From Pseudomonadota bacterium (lineage in GTDB: Bacteria; Myxococcota_A; Polyangia; GCA-2747355), in contig JADJDT010000022.1 of NCBI GenBank assembly GCA_016702545.1, positions 1 to 64,000 of the forward strand: a stretch of 64,000 nt of DNA, written 5' to 3'. The position numbers and the translations under genes were made by a program. This document shows, in pieces, positions 54,930-63,800 of this stretch (positions are counted from its first letter, which is position 1; every line of letters starts with the position of its first letter). The notes under the pieces were generated by a model, which searched no databases, was not told the origin of the DNA, and saw nothing but the letters and a program-made list of their open reading frames with translations.

Positions 54930-55536
54930 GCGCCCGGGCGAACCGGTCGCGGGCGCCTCCGCGGGCGCCCAGCGCAGCGTGCGGCTGTCGTGCGCGGGCG
55001 GCTCGCGCGAGGTCGCGCTGCGGCTCGCCGGCAGCGGTCGCTACCACATCGTCGATCAGGGCCACGCGTCCGCGCTGCTGGCGGAGCGCCTCCCCGATGG
55101 GGGCTGGCTGTTGATCGACGAGGCCAGCGGTCGGGTCCACGACCTCTTGCTGCACAGCGTCGGTCGCGAGGTCAGCGTGCTGACGGCCACGACCGACGAG
55201 CGCCTCGAGCGCCGGGAGCAGCGCCAGCTCGCACGCGCCCCGGGCGGCCCGCCGGGGAACCCGAGCGGCGCTGGCCCCACGCCGATGGCAGCACGCGTGG
55301 AAGCATCGCTTGCAGCACCCATGGCAGCATCGATCGCGACACCCATGCCGGGCCGCGTGGCCAAGCTGCTGGTCCGCCTCGGGGACCAGGTCGCGGCCGG
55401 ACAGGCCGTGGCCGCGGTCGAGGCGATGAAGATGGAGAACGAGCTGTGCAGCCCACGAGCAGGCCGGGTCACGGCGGTGCTCGTGGACAAAGGTGACCAC
55501 GTCGAGGCCGGCCAAGCGCTGCTGGTGATCGCGTGA
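54916..55536 (+). CDS. Biotin carboxyl carrier-like protein
   Basis: 206 residues from TTG at 54916; a start at a later GTG is possible. The C-terminal about 70 residues are a biotinyl domain: ATPMPGRVAKLLVRLGDQVA and the biotinylation motif VEAMKMEN (Lys 172), then the second half-motif RVTAVLVDKGDHVEAGQALLVI. The N-terminal part resembles the leader domain found in front of biotin carriers of acyl-CoA carboxylases (VDQGHASALLAERLPDG region). No carboxylase subunit is nearby. The neighbours overlap by 14 and 4 bases, so it is part of the ArsA/PEGA operon. Confidence 0.8.
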   Translation: MACPERPGEPVAGASAGAQRSVRLSCAGGSREVALRLAGSGRYHIVDQGHASALLAERLPDGGWLLIDEASGRVHDLLLHSVGREVSVLTATTDERLERREQRQLARAPGGPPGNPSGAGPTPMAARVEASLAAPMAASIATPMPGRVAKLLVRLGDQVAAGQAVAAVEAMKMENELCSPRAGRVTAVLVDKGDHVEAGQALLVIA

Positions 55537-56918
55537 GCGCCTTCCGCCCTTCCCTGGCGGTCAAGTTCGGCCTGCTCGGGGCGCTGCTGCTCACCGTCGT
55601 GGTCGGCACCGCCAGCTACCTCCTCGTCCATCGCGCGGGCGAGGCGCGCAAGCGGCAGCTCGTCGATCAAGACCGCCAGCTCGCGCGCGTGCTGGCCGGC
55701 CTGCGAACCGCGGAAGGCGCACTCGATTTCGCGCCGCTGGCGGCCTTCATCGCGGGCGCGGATCAGACCGACCTGGGCCTGGTCTACGCGATCGAGCGCA
55801 ACGCGGGCGGCGCCCTGCGCAACGGTGCACTCAACCCGCGGGCCTTCGCGGCGCTCGACCCGACCTACCGCCAGCAGATGCGTGCGGGGCGACAACACGT
55901 GCTGACGGAGCTGGCGGCCGGCCGCATCGAGCGCCTGGGCCGGATCAAGGAATACCGGCTGCCGCTGCCTCAGGGCACGCTGCACCTCGGCTTCGATGTG
56001 CGGCGCCTGGAGCGGCAACTGGCGGCGCAGCGATCTACGGCGTGGTTGTTGCTCGGCGCGGCGTTGCTACTGGGAGCCCTGGCGGCCTTCGCCCTGGCGC
56101 GCAACACGGTGCGGCCGCTCCGTCAGCTGGCGCAGGCGATGGACGCCGTGGCGCGCGGCGACCTGACGCAGTCCGTCACGGTCGGCCGCCATGACGAGCT
56201 GGCACAGCTCGCCGGTTCGTTCAACCAGATGATGCAGACCCTGCGCGCGCTGCGGCGGCTGGAAGCGGCCCACGCCTGCTACCTACCGCGCCCTGTGCGC
56301 GAGCGCGTGCTACGGGCCGAGAGCGCCCGCGAGCTCCCGGTCGAGGAGCGGGCTGCGACGATCCTGTGCTGCTCGCTGCGTGGACGCGACGGTCTGCCCG
56401 AGCGCACACCGCGCGCGCGGCTTGGCCTGCTCAACGACTACCTGGGCCCCTTGCTCGACGCGCTGTTGGCCGAAGGGGGCGTCGTGTTGGCGCTGAGTGG
56501 CCACCAGCTTCAGGTGGCCTGGGGTGTGCCCGAGGACGACCCGCGAAGCGAGATCAGCGCGCTGCGCGGTGCGCTCGCCGCCCGCGCCGCGGTGGCGAAC
56601 GAGGCGCGCCGCCAGGTGCTGACGGGGGAGCCGGCGCTCGCGCTCGCCGCCGGCCTCTGCAGCGGACGCGTCGCCGTGGGCAACGTGGGCTCGGCCCAGC
56701 GCGCCAGCTACGCCGTCGTCGGCGCCACCGTCGATCACGCCGAGGCCATCGCCGCGCGCGCGCAGCCGGGCGAGATCTTGATCGCCGAGTCGACGTATCT
56801 CTCGGTCGTGACCGAGGCCGTGGTGCACGCCGCCCCGCCGCTGATGGGCAAGGACATGGAGGAGGCGCTGCCGCTCTACCGGCTCGAAGCGCTGCAGGCG
56901 CGTCCCCCGGAGGGTTAG
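55533..56918 (+). CDS. HAMP-containing nucleotide-cyclase-like protein, catalytic aspartates missing
   Basis: 461 residues from a GTG overlapping the previous stop (GTGA). Two membrane helices (about 8-30 and 168-190) enclose a periplasmic sensor region. A HAMP domain follows (NTVRPLRQLAQAMDAVARGD), then a class III cyclase fold. The fold reads ATILCCSLRGRDGL where active enzymes have the (V)T(V)LF(A)D(I)RGF(T) motif, and SGHQLQVAWG where they have GD. Both metal-binding Asp are thus replaced, as are the Asn and Arg of the catalytic strand (VVGATVDHAEAIA). It is likely a regulatory pseudo-cyclase. The TAG stop falls in the repeat element that follows. Confidence 0.75.
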   Translation: MSAFRPSLAVKFGLLGALLLTVVVGTASYLLVHRAGEARKRQLVDQDRQLARVLAGLRTAEGALDFAPLAAFIAGADQTDLGLVYAIERNAGGALRNGALNPRAFAALDPTYRQQMRAGRQHVLTELAAGRIERLGRIKEYRLPLPQGTLHLGFDVRRLERQLAAQRSTAWLLLGAALLLGALAAFALARNTVRPLRQLAQAMDAVARGDLTQSVTVGRHDELAQLAGSFNQMMQTLRALRRLEAAHACYLPRPVRERVLRAESARELPVEERAATILCCSLRGRDGLPERTPRARLGLLNDYLGPLLDALLAEGGVVLALSGHQLQVAWGVPEDDPRSEISALRGALAARAAVANEARRQVLTGEPALALAAGLCSGRVAVGNVGSAQRASYAVVGATVDHAEAIAARAQPGEILIAESTYLSVVTEAVVHAAPPLMGKDMEEALPLYRLEALQARPPEG

Positions 56919-57070
56919 GAGGCTGGCCGATATCTTGCCAACTGAGGCCGATCCATCCCGCGGTCGCGTTGCTCGTCGGTTGCGTACAGGCAGTACGCGC
57001 CCTCCTCGCGCCTTGCCGCACGGGCGCCTCGACCGCCAACCTGGCAAGCTAATTTCCGCCAACCTCCTTA
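56916..57070. mobile_element. MITE-like element B, copy 2
   Basis: 155 bp between convergent genes, with terminal inverted repeats (TTAGGAGGCTGGCC at the left; inverse of TTAAGGAGGTTGGCGGAAAT at the right). It is similar to copy 1 over its whole length. The stop codons of both neighbouring genes are inside its termini: TAG 56916-56918 and TAA 57068-57070 on the minus strand. Confidence 0.8.
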
Positions 57071-58066
57071 ACGGAGCAGCGCGTAGATGCGGTTGAGCTG
57101 ACGGTTGGCCGCGGCGAACTGGCCATCGCCGTAGTAGGTCGTGGCCTGGCGGAACAGCTCCTCGGCGCGTGCCTTGCCGTCGCCGCGCGGCGGCCGGTTG
57201 CGAATCGCCTGGGAGAGGCGACCCATCTTCGCGCCGACGAAGACGCGGTCGACGGCGATCGCGCGCACGGCGGCCACCAGCGCCTCGGCCGCGGACCGTG
57301 CCGCGCCGAAGTCACCGCGCGCCACGGCGTGGCGTGTTTCCGTCATCAAACGGTCGACGCCCAGCGGCAGGTCCACGGCCAGCACGCCGCGCGCCTCCAT
57401 CGTGCGCAGCGCGGCTTGATAGATCGGCTCGACGTCACGTCGGGTGACGCCCTCCCGCGGCGTGGCGCCCCCGCTCAGCGCCGACACGAAGCGCGGCACC
57501 CCGGCGCCGAACAGCCGGGTCTGCCGCGCCCCGGCCTGCTGCTCGCGCTCGGCCAGCGCGCGCTCGCGCCCACCGACCTCCGCCTCGCGCCGCCCGACCT
57601 CGCGCTCGCGCTGCGCCAAGGCCGCCTCGCGCCGGGCGAGCACGAGGTCGCGAGCCTCGGGGCTCTCCTTGCCGAGCCGCTCGGCCAACCCCGTCTTCTG
57701 CTGCAGCAGGGTGTCGAGCTTGTGGTTGAGGCCCAGCTCCTGCGCCACGAGCCTGGCCTCGAGCGCCAAGAGCTTCGACTCCTCCTGCTCCAAGGCGGCC
57801 TTGCCCGGCGCATCGGCCTCGCCGAGCGCCAACTTGCGCGAGTGCAACGCCTCCCGCTGCCCGCGCAACTCGGTGCGGCTGCGCTGCAACGAGCCCCGCC
57901 GGGTCAGCAGGGCGCTCTCCTGCTCCGCGAGCTGGCGGTCGGCCTCGACCACCTGCTTGACGGCCTCATCCTCGCGCAGCTCATCGCCACCCCGACCGCA
58001 GGCGGTCAAGCAGGCGCCGCTGCCCAGCCAGGTCACGCAGCTGGCGAGCACCAGCAGCAGGGCCAC
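57068..58066 (-). CDS. Coiled-coil lipoprotein
   Basis: 332 residues. The GTG at 58066 starts a signal peptide (VALLLVLASCVTWLGSGACLTAC) with a good lipobox (LTAC). A heptad-rich coiled coil covers about residues 30-190 (AEQESALLTRRGSLQRSRTE; ARREAALAQREREVGRREAE). A helical C-terminal domain follows, with TPR-like ends. A start at 58162 (ATG) would lack the signal peptide at the N-terminus. Divergent from the second ArsA gene; function unknown. Confidence 0.65.
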   Translation of the reverse strand: MALLLVLASCVTWLGSGACLTACGRGGDELREDEAVKQVVEADRQLAEQESALLTRRGSLQRSRTELRGQREALHSRKLALGEADAPGKAALEQEESKLLALEARLVAQELGLNHKLDTLLQQKTGLAERLGKESPEARDLVLARREAALAQREREVGRREAEVGGRERALAEREQQAGARQTRLFGAGVPRFVSALSGGATPREGVTRRDVEPIYQAALRTMEARGVLAVDLPLGVDRLMTETRHAVARGDFGAARSAAEALVAAVRAIAVDRVFVGAKMGRLSQAIRNRPPRGDGKARAEELFRQATTYYGDGQFAAANRQLNRIYALLR

Positions 58067-58190
58067 CCTGCGCTGGCGCGGACGAGGGGGACCCTCCGCT
58101 GCGCAAGGCCGGTGGTAAGCTGAGCGTGAGCAACGACGACAGCGAGCGCTTGGATCGAGCATGGCGGCGAGGGTCCGTCGAGATGAGGAT

Positions 58191-59384
58191 ATGAGCGACT
58201 ATAACACCGAGCCTGGGCTGCTCGCCTGGAGCGGCGACGGTCCGCTGGTCGAGCTGGTCTGCAGTCGACGCGTGCTGGTGGTGGTCGGCGCCGGCGGCGT
58301 GGGCAAGACCAGCGTGGCGGCCTCGCTCGCGCTGCTGGCGGCCGCCCACGGGCGCCGCAGCCTGGTGCTGACGATCGACCCGGCACGCCGGCTCGCCAGC
58401 TCGCTCGGCATCGAGCGGCTGGCCGACGCGCCGAGCGAGGTGCCGGCCGCCAGGCTCGCTGCGGTCGGCGTCGGCGGCGCGCTGCTCCATGCGGCGATGC
58501 TCGAGCAGAAGCGGACCTTCGACGAGGTGGTCGCGCGCTACGCCACCGACGCCGCGACCTGCGAGCGCGTGATGGGGAACAAGCTCTACCAGGAGCTCTC
58601 GACCCGACTCGCCGGCGGTCAAGAGTACGCCGCGATGGAGAAGCTGCACGAGGTCGTGACCGGTGGGCGCTACGATCTCGTGGTGCTCGATACCCCGCCG
58701 ACGGCCAACGCCGTCGACTTCCTCGAGGCGCCGCAGAAGATGGTCGCGCTGGTCGACGGACCGGCGATCCAGATCTTTCTGCGCAGCTACGAGCGCGCCG
58801 GACGCTTCAGCTTCGGGCTCTTGACCCGCGGCTCGGCCTTCGTCTTCCGCCGCCTGGCGCGCTTCGTCGGCGGGGCCTTCCTCGACGACGTGGCCGCCTT
58901 CTTCGGCGACATGCACGCGCTGCTCGGCGGCTTTCGCCAGCGGGCCGCCACCGTCGCCGCCCTGCTACACGAGCCCGCGTCGGCCTTCATCGTGGTCTGC
59001 ACCGCCGAGCCCCGCGCGAGCCAAGAGGCGATCGCGCTCGCCGATCGGCTGCAGGCGAGCGAGCTGCGCCCGGCGGCCTTCGTCATCAACCGGATGCACA
59101 CGGCGTCGACCCACGCGGTCAGCGAAGAGCAGCTGCTCGAGGCCTTGCGAGCGCAGTCGATCGACGACCCCTGCGCGCGCGCCGCAGCCACGCTGCTGGC
59201 GCGCTCCTGGACGGAGACCCAGAGCATGGCCGCCGCCGACGCCGCCACTCTGGCGCAGCTGCGCCAGCGCTGCGGCTCCGAGGTGCCCTACGTGGTCGTG
59301 CCGCTCTTGTCGGGCGACGTCCACGACCTCGAGGCGCTCGCAGAGCTCGCCCGTCGGCTCGCGGCCCCAGCGCAGGCGCCCTGA
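58191..59384 (+). CDS. ArsA/GET3-family ATPase lacking the signature lysine
   Basis: 397 residues. The start at 58191 (MSDYNTEPGLL) follows GATGAGGAT. P-loop GAGGVGKTSVAASLAL at about 33-48: the Walker A Lys 39 is present but the signature Lys of GKGGVGKT is Ala 34. The switch regions read LTIDPARRLA and VVLDTPPTANAVDFLEAP, the latter characteristic of the mycobacterial Rv3680-like branch. It is divergent from the coiled-coil lipoprotein and convergent with the peptidase gene, 10 bases away. Probably partners the ATPase encoded at 52 kb. Confidence 0.85.
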   Translation: MSDYNTEPGLLAWSGDGPLVELVCSRRVLVVVGAGGVGKTSVAASLALLAAAHGRRSLVLTIDPARRLASSLGIERLADAPSEVPAARLAAVGVGGALLHAAMLEQKRTFDEVVARYATDAATCERVMGNKLYQELSTRLAGGQEYAAMEKLHEVVTGGRYDLVVLDTPPTANAVDFLEAPQKMVALVDGPAIQIFLRSYERAGRFSFGLLTRGSAFVFRRLARFVGGAFLDDVAAFFGDMHALLGGFRQRAATVAALLHEPASAFIVVCTAEPRASQEAIALADRLQASELRPAAFVINRMHTASTHAVSEEQLLEALRAQSIDDPCARAAATLLARSWTETQSMAAADAATLAQLRQRCGSEVPYVVVPLLSGDVHDLEALAELARRLAAPAQAP

Positions 59385-59394
59385 GCTCCCGCGG

Positions 59395-60789
59395 TCATTC
59401 CGGCGCGCTGCCGCCGGGGGCCCGTCGGCACGCCAGCCCGGGCCCGCACCAGCGCAGCCAGACCTCCTGCTGCAGGGCAGCACGCTGCTCGGCGGGAAAG
59501 GCCATCAGCGAGAGTACCAGTCGGCCGCGCCGCTCGGCCGACCACTCGGCGCCCTCGGCATCGCGATAGACTATCGCCCCCACCGGCGCGCCCGCCGCCC
59601 CCGGCTGCCCGGCTCGGACCCGCCGTGCAGCGAAGAGTTGCTGCTCGGCGTTGACGAACTCGATCGCGTCGGCCTCGCTGTCCCAGACCGTCAGGTGCAC
59701 GATCGCGGGTAGCGGCGCGGCCGCGCTCAAGCGGTAGGCCACCAGGCGGTCGCCGCCCCAACCGGCCGCCGCGCGCTCGGCCAGCGTGGGATCGAGGCCC
59801 TGCGCGAGATAGAGGCGGAGCTGGAACTCCCCGAGCGTGTCCTGACGCACGATCGACGCTGACCCCAGCGCCGGCAGGGCGCGCGGCCGCAATGCCAGCG
59901 GCGGCTCGTGGGCCCGATACTTCTCGAAGTGCAGCACCTGCTCCGTCGTTTGCGGCGGACGGCGAAACAGCGCCGAGACCGCGCTCCAGGGCTGATTGGC
60001 CCGCACGCGCTGAATCAGCCGCAGCCCGCTCAAATAGGGGAAGGTCAAGACCTCGCGCAGATAGACCGGCACCGGCGCGCCGCCCCTGCTGCTGGCCCCC
60101 AGCGCGGCGCTGACGAACTGCTCGAGCTGGCCCGGCACGCTACCGAGGTCGAGCCCCGCCGGCTGCAGCACGTACTCCAACATCGCGCCCGTGCAGTCAC
60201 CCTCCACCAACGCCGCCTGCGCCAGCTGCCGATCGCTGTTGTCCTTGAGCGGGCGCACGAAGCGCAGCAAGTGGAAGTGCTGATCCTGCAGCGCGTGACA
60301 CAGCTCGTGCACCAGCGTCGGGCGCTGCAGCGTCAAGGGCAGCCAATCGGCGATCGCCAGCCGCCGCGTCCGCGGGTCGTAGAAGCCGGCGATCTGCTCC
60401 GTGAGCAGCGCCAAGACCGCCCGGCGATAGTCGAGGTCGAGCGGCAGCAGGCCGAGGCGCTTGAGCACCTGCTCCTCCCCGGCGATCTCGGCCTGCTCGT
60501 ACTCGGTGGCAAGGCGATGCTCGATCTGCGCCAGCACCTGCACGCGGCTCGCCACGCTCATCGGCACCGGCGCCCGCACCGGCAGCTCGCGCAGCCGGCT
60601 GACCACCGCCAGCAGGGCCCGTGCCTCGCCCTCCTGCCGCCGCGCCACTTCGGCGCCGGCGCCGAGCGGGGCCGCGTCCCTCGCAGCGCCGGCGTCGACA
60701 GCAGCGCGCGACGGGGCCCCCGCGCGCAGCAGAGCGGTGGGCAGCACCACCGACAGCAAGGCGATCGCGAGCACCCACCGACGCATCAT
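59395..60789 (-). CDS. Secreted HExxH zinc metallopeptidase-like protein
   Basis: 464 residues. Signal peptide (LAIALLSVVLPTALLRAGA). Zinc motif VHELCHALQDQHF (His 161, Glu 162, His 165), with a likely third ligand in LVEGDCTGAML about 30 residues on, consistent with a gluzincin-type arrangement. The preceding GFYDPRTRRLAIADWL is similar to secreted proteins of unknown substrate seen in Myxococcota. C-terminal domain uncertain. Confidence 0.7.
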   Translation of the reverse strand: MMRRWVLAIALLSVVLPTALLRAGAPSRAAVDAGAARDAAPLGAGAEVARRQEGEARALLAVVSRLRELPVRAPVPMSVASRVQVLAQIEHRLATEYEQAEIAGEEQVLKRLGLLPLDLDYRRAVLALLTEQIAGFYDPRTRRLAIADWLPLTLQRPTLVHELCHALQDQHFHLLRFVRPLKDNSDRQLAQAALVEGDCTGAMLEYVLQPAGLDLGSVPGQLEQFVSAALGASSRGGAPVPVYLREVLTFPYLSGLRLIQRVRANQPWSAVSALFRRPPQTTEQVLHFEKYRAHEPPLALRPRALPALGSASIVRQDTLGEFQLRLYLAQGLDPTLAERAAAGWGGDRLVAYRLSAAAPLPAIVHLTVWDSEADAIEFVNAEQQLFAARRVRAGQPGAAGAPVGAIVYRDAEGAEWSAERRGRLVLSLMAFPAEQRAALQQEVWLRWCGPGLACRRAPGGSAPE

Positions 60790-60889
60790 GCTCCATGACT
60801 CCTGGCCGAGGACGATAGCACGCGCGGCGAGGCGGGCGCCTGGCCCAGGCTAACCATCTGTGGCACGTTGCGACGCCGTGGGCCTCTCG

Positions 60890-63800
60890 ATGTCCTCCGC
60901 GCGCAGCGGCGAAGCTACGATCCTCGACGCGCTGATCGCCGGTCAGCAGGTGGTGGTGGTGCAGGGCGCGCAGGGCGCGCAGCTGGCGCTGACGCTGGCG
61001 CGCCTGGCCTACCTGGCGCCGACGCGACCGCTGCTGGTGGTCACCGCCGAGGACGAGGGGGCCCAGACCCTCGCCGACGACGCCACCTTCTTCGGCGTAG
61101 CGAGCGGCGACGCGGTGGCCGACACGCCCGCGGTGGTGGTGCTGCCTCCAGCCGCCAGCTCGCCTTATGCCGAGATGGCCCCCGATCGCAGCGCGACGCT
61201 CGCGCGGATGACGGCGCTCTACCGCCTGCAGCGCGCACGCGAGCCGACGGGCGAGCTCCAGCTCGTGTGCTGCTCGGCGGCGGCGCTGCAGCGGCAGGTC
61301 GTCGCCCCCGAGCTGCTCGACGCGCTCTCGTTTCGCCTCGCGGTCGGCGCGACGATCGATCGTGAGGCGCTGCTCGCCAGGCTGGTGGCCGCCGGCTACG
61401 AGCGCTGCCCGGCGGTCGACGATCCCGGGACCTTCGCCACGCGCGGCGGCATCATCGACCTCTTCCCGCCGCTCTATCGCTACCCGACGCGACTCGAGCT
61501 GTGCGGCGACGAGATCGAGTCGCTGCGGCTCTTCGATCCGGCGTCGCAACGCACGCTGCGACGCTGCGACGAGCTGCTGGTCCATCCGGTGAGCGAGCTG
61601 CTGCGACCGCCCGGGCATGACCTGCGCGGCGCCATTCTCACCTTGGCCGACGAGCTGCACCATCCCACCCGCGCCACCCGCGCGCTGCTCGACGAGATCG
61701 AGCGTGGCCAGGCGCTGCTGGGCGGCGAGACGCTCGCGCCCGCGTTCTGCGGCGCGCTGGTCCCCCTCTGGCGCTATCTGCCGCCCACCACCTGCTGGGT
61801 CATCGTCGAGCCCGAGGCGGTGCAGCAGACGCTCGTGCGGCAGCTCGAGCACCACGATCAGCTCTATCAGCAGCGCGTCGCTGCCGGTCGGCTGGCCTAC
61901 CCGCCGGCGGCGTTCTTCAGCACCCCTGACGCCGTCGCCACCGCGAGCGCTGCGCGGCCGCGGATCGAGGTCCGGGCGACGACGGAGCCCGCGGATCGGG
62001 TCGTGAGCCTGGTCGCCGGCGACAACGCCGAGCTGGTCGCGCACCTCAAGCGCGCCCGCGCGGCGCGCGGAGAGGAGATCGTCACGGCCCTGGCCCGCGA
62101 CCTGGAGGCGATCCTCGACGAGGGCCGACCGGTGCTGATCGCGGCCGGCGATCCGAGTCACGCCGAGACGCTGCGCGCACTGCTCGAAACGCATGGCCTG
62201 CTCACGCGCACGCTGCCGGCACCAACACCGGGCGAGCCCGCCGCGCAGGGCATGCCCTTGCCCGAGCCGGCTGCGGCGCAGGTCTATCTGCGGGGGGGCC
62301 ACCTCAGCCGCGGCTTCCGCCTGCCGGGCAGCTGGATCGTCGTCGCCCATGACGAGATCTTCGGCCCCAAGACCACGCGCCACCCGCCGCCACGGGCTCA
62401 ACCCGGCGGCCCACGTGCCGACCTGCGCGAGCTGCGCATCGGCGACGCCGTGGTGCACACGGAGCATGGCATCGGCCGTTACCAGGGCCTGGTGCAGCTG
62501 GAGGTCGCCGGCGTGCAGAGCGACTTCCTGCTGCTCGAGTACGCCGGCGGGGATCGGCTCTATTTGCCCGTCTATCGCATGAACCAGGTGCACCGCTACG
62601 TCGGCTCCGAGGCCGGCGCGCCGCGCCTCGACCGCCTCGGCGGCACCACCTGGGAGCGCAAGCAGCGCAAGGTCGCGGGCGACGTGCGACGCATCGGCGA
62701 GGAGCTCTTGCAGCTCTATGCCCAGCGCGCCGCGCTGGCCGGCCACGCCTCCCCCACGCCGGGAGCCGACTTCATCGACTTCGAGCAGACCTTCCCCTTC
62801 ACCGAGACGCCCGACCAGCTGCAGGCGATCGAGGCCACGCTGGCGGATCTGACGACCGCGCGTCCGATGGACCGCTTGGTCTGCGGCGATGTCGGCTTCG
62901 GCAAGACCGAGGTCGCGCTGCGCGCGGCGTATCTCGTCGCGGCCGCCGGCCGGCAGGTCGCCGTGCTGGCACCCACCACCGTGCTGGTCGAGCAGCACTA
63001 CCGCACCTTCCGCGAACGCATGGCGCCCTACCCGCTGCGCGTCGAGTCCGTCAGTCGCTTCCGCCCGCCGAGCGAGCTGCGCGGCGTGCTCGCGGACCTC
63101 GCCGCCGGACGGGTCGACATCGTGGTCGGCACGCACCGCCTGCTCTCGGCCGATGTGCAGTTCCGCGACCTCGGCCTGCTGGTGCTCGACGAGGAGCAGC
63201 GCTTCGGCGTCGTGCACAAGGAGCGGATGAAGCGCTGGCGTACGCAGGTGGACGTGCTGGCGCTGACGGCCACGCCGATTCCACGCACGCTGCAGCTCAG
63301 CCTGGCGGGGCTGCGCGAGATCTCCGTGATCGCCACGCCGCCGCAGGACCGGCTGGCGATCCGCACCGTGCTCTGCCGCTGGGACGACGCCGTCGTGGCC
63401 GACGCCCTGCGCAAGGAGCTCGGTCGCGGCGGCCAGGTCTTCTTCGTCCACAACGAGGTGCAGACCATCGGCGAGTGCGCCGAGCGCCTGGCCCGCCTGG
63501 TGCCCGAAGCCCGGCTGGTGATCGGCCATGGGCAGATGGACGCGCGGCGCCTGGAGCGCGTGATGCTCGACTTCGTCGCCGGCCGCTACGACGTGCTGGT
63601 GTGCACGACGATCATCGAGGCCGGCCTCGACATCCCGCGCGCCAATACGATGCTGGTCAACCACGCGGACCGCTTCGGGCTCAGTCAGCTCTATCAGCTA
63701 CGCGGACGCATCGGCCGCAGCCACCTCCGCGCCTACTGCTACTTGCTGCTGCCGCCCTTCGGCGAGGTCAGCGACGAGGCGCGCGTGCGGCTCGAGCTGC

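Noticed and set aside
60850..60880. TGGCAC...TTGC match to a sigma-54 promoter before mfd
   Set aside because: The spacing between the two blocks is one base rather than five, so it cannot serve as a -24/-12 element.
60197..63664. 1155-codon minus-strand frame opposite mfd
   Set aside because: The plus strand encodes well-conserved Mfd; the antisense frame is Gln/Arg/His-rich and lacks motifs.
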